A stretch of DNA of 64,000 nucleotides from Rhinopomastus cyanomelas (Eukaryota > Chordata > Aves > Bucerotiformes > Rhinopomastidae): positions 1 to 64,000 of the forward strand of contig VXBP01003670.1 in assembly GCA_013400115.1 (NCBI GenBank), given 5' to 3'. Every line of letters begins with the position of its first letter. Position 1 is the stretch's first letter. Position numbers and translations under genes: made by a program. The notes beneath the pieces are model-generated. The model saw only the letters and a program-made list of their open reading frames with translations. It was not told where the DNA came from and made no database searches. Shown here piece after piece: positions 58,096-64,000 of the stretch.

Positions 58096-59335
58096 CTGCC
58101 ATCTCTGCACCCCTGGGGTGTGAACTGCATCTCTTTGACTTTCAGTGGTCCAAAGAAGGCAGCATTTCTTCCCCCATAGAACATCTGCCCATGAAAATTG
58201 TCTACTTATTGTGGTACATTCTGACCTGCCTAGAGAACTGGGTGCTGGCTAGTAGCTACAAAGCGGGCAGCTGAATGCTCTGCTCAGCGCTGTATGCAAG
58301 TGCCTTCTTGCTTTTTATTTACTTTTCCTTGATGTCTCTGCAGTGGACCTAGCAGCAGCTTTGTCCCCTGCTCAGAGTAGGTGTCACACCAGCTCTGCAA
58401 GGCAGGTCTGTTGTGATAGTTACTCACAGTTGGGTCTGTGGAGTATGTCCCTTTTTCTTTCAAGATGCTCTGTGCTACCAAATAAGGGGAAAACGTGTTC
58501 CCCAATGCTGTGATAAGTCAGAGGTATAAGTTACAGCTTTACCATATTGAGAAAGGAATGCTGAGCTCACCCTTCACTATCAGTGCAGAAACAGAGCTAA
58601 GCTATAAGACCTGGCAATACTCAGCGAAGCAGCGACATCATCGTGCAGAGAGGGAATCGGGGCTTTCCCCCCCTCATTTTTTAATTTGCCTTTTGCAGTA
58701 GGAACTATTTGTGTTTGTTTCTCACTTCTCAGTGTTTTGTTCTCATTCTCTTTGGCTAAAATGCCTTATGATCAAATCCACCCCCACCCAAGAAAAACAA
58801 GAAAATAATTCTCTCAGCTCATTTTAGTTAACTTATGCTTTTTCATACCATTTTCCAGCTTCTGTGAACAGCTGAATTTACTGTAGTTAATAATAAATAT
58901 TCAAAAAAGGAAGGCACCGGAAAATACAGCTAAACTAAACAGCACTAATCTGCTCATCAGCTTGTTCTTGGTTTCTTATTTTTTTTATCCTTTTCAGCTT
59001 TTCTTTTTTTTCTTGCTTTTTATTTAATGTCTTAAGGGGGAAAACCCCACCTTGTCTTGTTACCAGCCTTGTTACACAGGAAATGAGCATTAAAAAAACC
59101 CAATTACCAGCATTATCAGCGAATCAGCTACATGAGATGTTGCCAAGTTTCTCATTTTGAGATAGCAATTAAATAAATAACAACAGAAGCAGTGGCTGGT
59201 GCTCGGAAACTCAAATCACTGTGAAATCTGAAGCATTTCCTTCTGCCAGGACATGGTGGATGTCAGGAGATGCCGTTAGCCCTTTCCTTTATCTTTACTG
59301 AATAAAAGCTCAAAAAAGCTGGGGCGAGGTTTGAA
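58096..59335. other. Unique non-coding DNA, AT-rich at 58.7-59.2 kb
   Basis: T-rich and A-rich patches near 58980-59030. No gene or repeat family recognised. Confidence 0.5.
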
Positions 59336-59963
59336 TTATAGAATCATTATGGCTAGAAAGGACCTCCAGGATCATCAAGTCTACCCCTCACCCCAGCATC
59401 TCCCTAAACTCTAGACCATGGCCTCAAGTCCTCTAGCTACTCACTTTTTAAACAGTTCCAGGGATGGGAACTCTACCACCTCACTGGGCAGCCTGTTCCA
59501 GTGCTCAACCACTCAGGAAAGAACTTCTTCCTAAGATCCAATCTAAACCTCCCCTGATGCAACTTGAGGCCGCTTCCTCTCATCCTCTCATTAAGAATTT
59601 GAGAGACAAGACCAGCACCAGCCTCCCTACAACCTCCTTTCAGGTGGTTGTAGAGAGCAATAAGATCTCCTCTCAGCCTCCTCTTCTCTAGACTAAATAA
59701 CCCCAGTTCTTTCAGCCTCTCTCCATAGAGCCTGTTTTCCAAACCTCTCCCCAGCTTTGTTGCCCTTCTCTGGCCCCACTCTAGCCTCTCGATGTCCTTC
59801 TGATACTGTGGTGCCCAAAACTGGACCCAGTACTCAAGGTGTGGTCTCATGAGTGTAGAGTGCAGGGGCACCATCACCTCCCTACTCCTGCTTCTAACAC
59901 CATTCCTGTTCCAGGCCAGGATGCCTTTGGCTTTCTCAGCCACCTGGGCACTCTGTTCATGTG
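59336..59963 (-). mobile_element. CR1 LINE, 5'-truncated, group C, about 630 bp
   Basis: The plus strand reads TTATAGAATCATTATGGC, GGACCTCCAGGATCATCAAG, CTCTAGACCATGGCCTCAAG and CAGCCTGTTCCAGTGCTC, through to the ORF2 segment GCCACCTGGGCACTCTGTTC. It carries the longest uninterrupted sense ORF2 remnant in the window. The TTGGT minisatellite starts within a few bases of its 5' end. Confidence 0.96.
59473..59943 (-). pseudogene. CR1 ORF2 C-terminal remnant, 156 codons
   Basis: The longest sense CR1 frame here. Landmarks are KAKGILAWNRNGVRSRSREV at the N-terminus, TLMRPHLEYWVQFWAPQ near residue 31, NRLYGERLKELGLFSLEKR near residue 72, LIALYNHLKGGCREAGAGL near residue 94, HQGRFRLDLRKKFFPEWL near residue 130. 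The last residues (TGTGCPVRW) are out of register with the sister copies (expected to continue toward RALEA.V), because bases are missing near ACCACTCAGG. The reverse transcriptase and endonuclease domains are absent, so the product could not act. Confidence 0.9.
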
Positions 59964-59968
59964 CTGAA

Positions 59969-60336
59969 TGGGTGGGTTGGTTGGGTGTGGTTTGGTTTGA
60001 TTTGGATTGGTTTAGATTGCTTGAGTTTGTTTTGCGTTGGCATCACCAGGGTTTTTAACCCATAACATTTTTGGCTGTGTTTGGTTGGATTGCTTTGGTA
60101 TGGATTGGTTGTGTTTGGTTTGGATTGGTTGGTTCAGTTTGGTTTGGGTTGGTGTCAGTGGGATTTTTAACCCATGGCATTTTGAGTTGGTTTGGATTGG
60201 TTTCCTATGGATTGATTTGATTTGGTTTGATTTTGATTGGTTGAGTTTGGCATGGTATGTTTTGGTTTGGTTAGGTTGAGTTTGGTTGGGTTGGTTTGGG
60301 TTGAGTTTGGTTTGGATTAGTTTGGTTTGGTTTGGA
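59969..60336 (+). repeat. TTGGT-rich minisatellite with about 112-bp higher-order unit
   Basis: About 370 bases of TTGGT, TTGGTTTGGATTGG and GTTTGGTTTGG words with almost no C on the plus strand. Within it, TTTTTAACCCA occurs at 60052-60062 and at 60164-60174, 112 bases apart, each preceded by GTTGGCATC- or GTTGGTGTCA-like bases and followed by a -CAT- word and a T- or G-rich stretch. A longer unit was therefore duplicated on top of the pentamer. Translation gives a Trp/Leu/Val-rich product that is meaningless. Confidence 0.9.
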
Positions 60337-61061
60337 GAGGTGGGAGAGGAAGATGGGGAAGCCTAAGCAATTGCAAGCTGTAACCCAGTAGAGATCACAG
60401 ATGTGCTGATGGATGCTGCAGAGGAAGGCTTTTCTTTTTGAACTGTCAGCACTGTCTGTGACTTGACATAACATTTTCTCTTAATTTCAAGCTTTTTACT
60501 CGTTATTAAAATATTTAAATTGGCTGGTGTGAAATCCTGTAGGAATAGAAGTTTATTTCAGGGCAGCGGCTCTTGAAAGAGCCCCGTAAGCGTAACCACG
60601 TACGGAGGCGGCAGGGTGTCAGTCCAGGGGAAAACTCCCTGGCCGTTCAAATCTAGTCCATATGTTAAACACTACAGAAAGTGTTTGTTAGTCTGATGGT
60701 TTGGCTGATACCAAGGAATGCTTCCTCGTGGGAGATGGAACTTTCAAGCTCACGTAATGAGAAGTGTTGTATTTTGGCGGTGCTGTGAGACTCAGAGTAT
60801 TGATTCTGAAATGATGTGAAGTTCTAGAATCACAGTTGGATGGAAAAAAATGAGTGGGTGAAAGCAAATGGCTGAGTTTTTAAATGTATTTTTATTTTTG
60901 CTCTCAATCCGTGTTTGGTTTTGCTTAGTTCTAAGTCAGTCTTTAATGATTTCAGTGCGTTGGTGGGAGCAGAGCTCAATCACAAATCCAAATCCATACT
61001 GAGATCTTCAGCCGTGCAGTTGTCGGTGATTAGTGGAGAGACTGTTCAATGATTAGTGGAG
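60337..61061. other. Unique non-coding DNA
   Basis: No gene recognised. An 18-base direct repeat, TGATTAGTGGAGAGACTG, lies at 61027-61044 and 61050-61067, against the 5' edge of the next CR1. Confidence 0.5.
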
Positions 61062-61474
61062 AGACTGGTCTGGAGGGAAAGTCTGAAGAGGAGAGGCTGA
61101 GGGAGCTCGAGTTATTTAGCATGGAGAAGAGGAGACTCGGGGGGATCGTTTCCTCTACAACTACAGGTTGTAGTCAAATGAGGGTCGGGCTCTTCTCCCA
61201 GGCAGCCAGCGCCAGGGTGAGAGGGCAGGGCCTGAAGCTGCCAGGGGAGGGTTAGATTGGATGTTAGGAAGCCCTTCGTCATGGAAAGAGTGATCAGACG
61301 CTGGACTGGACTGCCCAGGGCAGTGGTGGAGTCCCCATCCCTGGAGGTGTTGAAGATCAGACTGGCTGTGGCCCTTAGTACCCTGGTTTGGCTGATGTGG
61401 TGATGTTAGGTCCTGGGCTGGGCTGGATGAGCTGAGAGGTCTTTTCAAGCCTCGGTAATTCTGTGATTCTGTAA
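61062..61474 (+). mobile_element. CR1 LINE, 5'-truncated, group A
   Basis: From GGAGGGAAAGTCTGAAGAGG through TTAGCATGGAGAAGAGGAG, GGCTCTTCTCCCAGGCAGCC and GATGTTAGGAAGCCCTTCG to TTCAAGCCTCGGTAATTCTG, TGATTCTG. The GGGACCTTCTCCCTCTCTGC segment is reduced near 61145. A 69-codon sense frame (61049-61255) ends LFSQAASARVRGQGLKL. Confidence 0.95.
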
Positions 61475-61993
61475 CTGCATGCAAGATGTGGTACTGTGGA
61501 GTTCTGTCCATCTGTAACAGTTCTCCAAGGATGGAGGACTTGAGTAGATCTCTTCTTGGGCATGAAAAACATGCTGTTATTTACCAATCAGCTTGATTAC
61601 TTTTGACATAGCAGGTTGATACAGTAATTCAAGTGACTTTAAAGAGAAGGAAATACTTCAAACAGGTTGTATGTCTTCAGCAAATTCTGTGAGAAACTGC
61701 TGCGGGACGATGCTGAGAATGGGCATTTATTTATTTATATTGTCATAGTTTCCTTCAAGCACACGCTCCTCTTTTTAGCTGTCAGCTGCGTGTGAGAAGG
61801 AAAAGCATTTGGGCTCCCAGGTGTCTACAGTCTGCAGTGTTGCCTCACTAAGTGCTGGCACATAGAACCCCATGAAGTTCTGTCTGCTTCAAACCTATTG
61901 CCTTTAAAACAAAAAAGGTCTTCACACTGGGTAGTTTTATGTATTGTTCTTGTGACAACTGTCAACTGACTCTCAACATAATTTGAGGGTTAA
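61475..61993. other. Unique non-coding DNA
   Basis: Nothing recognisable. Confidence 0.5.
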
Positions 61994-62066
61994 AGAATCC
62001 TAGAATCATAAGGGATTGGAAGGGACCTCGAAAGATCATCTAATCCAATCCCCCTGCACCAGCATC
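61994..62066 (-). mobile_element. CR1 LINE 3' end, group B, about 70 bp
   Basis: The plus strand reads AGAATCCTAGAATCATAAGG, GATTGGAAGGGACCTCG and AAAGATCATCTAATCCAATC, CCCCTGC. Similarity then ends abruptly at ACCAGCATCATTG. It is either a very short insertion or the 3' part of a split element with the copy at 62.3 kb. Confidence 0.9.
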
Positions 62067-62271
62067 ATTGTGATAGTCACAGGTATCAAGTGCAGTACCA
62101 GTGTTATAAGAAAAAATTAATTGTATGAAGTCTGCAATTTTACTTATTTTTTATTCTATTTTAAATAATTTTAATACAATATGTATTAAATTTTAGTAAT
62201 TTTTATTAAATTTTTTTTTCACTTTTTTGGTCATTTTTATTCAAAGTATGGAGAAAACGGTGCTTGTTTTG
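62067..62271. repeat. AT-rich low-complexity spacer
   Basis: TTTTTATTCTATTTTAAATA, ATTTTAATACAATATG and AAATTTTAGTAATTTTTATT words, densest at 62137-62228. It separates two same-strand CR1 pieces that are cut at different points. Confidence 0.75.
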
Positions 62272-62612
62272 GGACATTTTTCCTCATGTCTAATCTAACC
62301 CTCCCCTGGCACAACTTAAGGCCATTTCCTCTTGTCCTGTTGCTGGTGATCTGGGAGAAGAGACCAACCTCCACCTCTCAACACCCTCCTCTCAGGTAGC
62401 TGTGAAGAGCAGTAAGGTCTCCCCTCAACTTCCTTCTCTCCAGACTAAACAAACTCAATTTTCCTAGCTGCTTCTCTTCAGACCTGTCCTCCAGACCCTT
62501 CCTCAGTCTCCTGGCCCTTCTCAGGACCCACTGCAGCACCTCAATGTCCTCCTTATGTTGAGGTGCCCAAAACTGAACCCAGTCTTCCAGGTGAAGCCAC
62601 AGTAGGGCTGAG
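62272..62612 (-). mobile_element. CR1 LINE internal piece lacking its 3' end
   Basis: The plus strand reads CATTTTTCCTCATGTCTAAT, CTAACCCTCCCCTGGCACAA, GGTGATCTGGGAGAAGAGAC, then GTAAGGTCTCCCCTCAACTT and GTTGAGGTGCCCAAAACTG. The 3' UTR and terminal repeat expected just left of 62272 are absent. CR1 insertion starts at the 3' end, so this needs a later deletion, insertion or rearrangement. Confidence 0.92.
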
Positions 62613-63061
62613 GGTTACCAAAACTTTGTTTCACATGTCTGAAAACACACCCAGGCCATACTGATTTATCGGCTCTTAATGAAACGTCATCGCACAACTT
62701 GTCCTCTCCTTTCTTTGCCCTGTTTCCACTGGCCACATTAAATGACGATTTATCACCCATAGTTTGCCCAAGTAGTTCAAATTACTGCCTGGATGGTGGA
62801 ATCAAGTATCTCCCCTTTCGGCCTGTCGGGGTCAAAATGTGCATTCCCTGCATATAAGTTTCTTAGTGAAGTCACAATTAGGTCATGGAGAAACCTCCCT
62901 AGGTCTCTACTTTCCTTGCTGCTCTGCAGGGAGTTTTGCCTCCTGTCCACCTCCTGGCAATCCTGGGATTTGGAATGACCCTTAACAATCTATAAAATGG
63001 TTTGGGAGAGTGCAGGGCACAGTGTCGTGATGTGGAGCCACCTGTCAGGAGAAGAAAAGTA
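62613..63061. other. Unique non-coding DNA
   Basis: No gene or repeat recognised. Confidence 0.5.
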
Positions 63062-63199
63062 AGATATCCCTGGAAGTGCTCAAGGGCAGGGTGGATGGGG
63101 TTCTGGGCAACCTGGTCTAGTGAGAAGTGTCCCTGCCCATGGCAGGGGGTTGGCACTGGGTGAGCTCTAAGCTCCCTTCCAGCCCAAACCATTCTATGG
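63062..63199 (+). mobile_element. CR1 LINE 3' fragment, group D
   Basis: GATATCCCTGGAAGTGCTCA, GGGTTCTGGGCAACCTGGTC, CCCATGGCAGGGGGTTGGC, then CCCTTCCAGCCCAAACCATT, CTATGG. Mostly 3' UTR. Close to the copy at 53.5 kb. Confidence 0.93.
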
Positions 63200-63313
63200 T
63201 AATCCTGACCAGAGACCTACATGACAAGATGTTTTGACTGATAACTGTAGACACAGGTCTGTTTATAGACAGGTTGTGTGAAACAACATCTTGAACCATT
63301 TTGGCAATCATTT

Positions 63314-63689
63314 GAGCATGAGCCAGCAGGGAGCCCAGGTGGCACTAAAGGCCAATGGCATCCTGGCTTGGATCAGCAATAGTGTGGCCAGCAGGACTAG
63401 GGATGACATTCTCTGCCTGTAGTGGGCACTGGGGCAGCCTCCTCTCAAGTACTGGGGACAGTGCTGGGCCTCTCACTTCAAGAAAGAGATTGAGGGATTG
63501 GAGCAGGTCCCGAGGAGCAGTGTGGCTGGGGAAGGGACTAGAGGGAAAGGCTGATGAAGAGAGGCTGAGTGAGCTTGGGGTGTTTAGCCTGGAGAAGAGG
63601 GGACTCGGGGGGGACCTTCTCCCTCTATCCATCTCCCTGAAGGGAGGTTGTAGTCAGGTGGGCGTCAGTCTCTTCTCCCAGCACCAGGG
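63314..63689 (+). mobile_element. CR1 LINE, group A, lacking its 3' end
   Basis: Starts GAGCATGAGCCAGCAGGGAG, CCCAGGTGGCACTAAAGG and runs through GGCCAGCAGGACTAGGGATG and CACTTCAAGAAAGAGATTGA to CAGTCTCTTCTCCCAGCACC. It breaks off where sister copies go on to GCAGGGCCTGAAGCTGCC. The plus-strand frame (63355-63699, 114 codons) is only partly in the ORF2 register. The missing 3' half points to a later deletion or rearrangement. Confidence 0.94.
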
Positions 63690-64000
63690 AGAAGACTAAA
63701 TCTTGGGCTCTTAGAAAAGACAGCAAAGCTTTACCTGGTTTACTTTAACTTAATTGAGTTTAGCTTTATCTGGGCCTGGCATAGGTTAATAATAGTCACT
63801 AAATTACTGAACAGAGCAGTGGGTGTGCGTGAAGTCTTTTAAATGAGGTAAAATATCAATCACTAGAGTGTGATTATTTTTCTCCATGTAGAACAATTAA
63901 TTTCTTGTTCCTAGGTATTGGATGCTGCAAAACCAGCTGTGTTTTTACTCAAAACTATTGATTTATAGATATGTGTATAGATATAGATATAATATAGAAT
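63690..64000. other. Unique non-coding DNA ending in an ATAG-rich patch
   Basis: AT-rich. From 63965 to the window edge the sequence is TATAGATATAGATATAATAT-like, the start of a (TAGATA)n microsatellite that may continue beyond the window. Confidence 0.6.

Noticed and set aside
60037..60279. 80-codon Trp-rich open frame
   Set aside because: It is the translation of the TTGGT minisatellite.
1..64000. Bacterial-type features (operons, ribosome binding sites, CRISPR, phage, attachment sites)
   Set aside because: None seen; the sequence is vertebrate nuclear DNA by its CR1 content, and short frames on all six frames match non-coding expectation.

Overview
The window reads as nuclear DNA from a bird, with no gene recognised with confidence. 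The main evidence is CR1 (chicken repeat 1) LINEs. About 42 separate pieces lie on both strands (23 plus, 19 minus). Nearly all are 5'-truncated copies holding the end of ORF2 plus the short 3' UTR with the ATTCTATGATTCTATG-type terminal repeat. By my rough hand boundaries they total about 14.8 kb, or 23% of the window. That is well above the chicken-like level and fits a CR1-rich lineage; woodpeckers and their relatives (Piciformes) are the best known case. The order-level guess is inference. No tRNA, rRNA, CRISPR array, operon or bacterial-type gene is visible. Most open frames are short, lack splice or codon support, or lie in or opposite CR1 ORF2 remnants.

The CR1 copies fall by their 3' sequence into groups, used as labels below. 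Group A ends GGTCTTTTCCAGCCTCA. Group B ends CAATCCCTAATGTTCTGTG. Group C ends GAGGTCCTTTCCAGCCA. Group D carries CCCATGGCAGGGGGTTGG. Group E carries AAGTCCAACCATCAACC or its relatives. F is everything else. Several groups side by side indicate repeated waves of insertion. All ORF2 pieces are broken, so none is mobile.

Layout. 1-5 kb: mostly unique DNA with homopolymers and a purine tract. 5-21 kb: dense CR1, including the two longest copies (19.1-19.9 kb plus, 20.5-21.3 kb minus) and a CR1 3' end nested inside another CR1. 21-32 kb: sparser CR1, AT-rich unique DNA, a purine tract (28.4 kb), a relic MIR-like SINE (29.5-29.7 kb), a duplication flanking the window's only N (30.8-31.0 kb), and a weak candidate exon (31.5 kb). 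33-48 kb: CR1 alternating with unique DNA and a GAATA-type microsatellite (36.8 kb). 48-59 kb: unique DNA with scattered CR1 ends. 59-64 kb: a dense CR1 cluster next to a TTGGT-rich minisatellite with about a 112-bp higher-order period.

The genes do not form a pathway. The window looks like intergenic or deep intronic DNA whose structure comes from retrotransposon accumulation and simple-repeat growth. I did not find a new biological system. The best leads are the likely false duplication at the N, the nested CR1 micro-insertion, the MIR relic, the TTGGT minisatellite, and the antisense frame that stays open across several CR1 copies.
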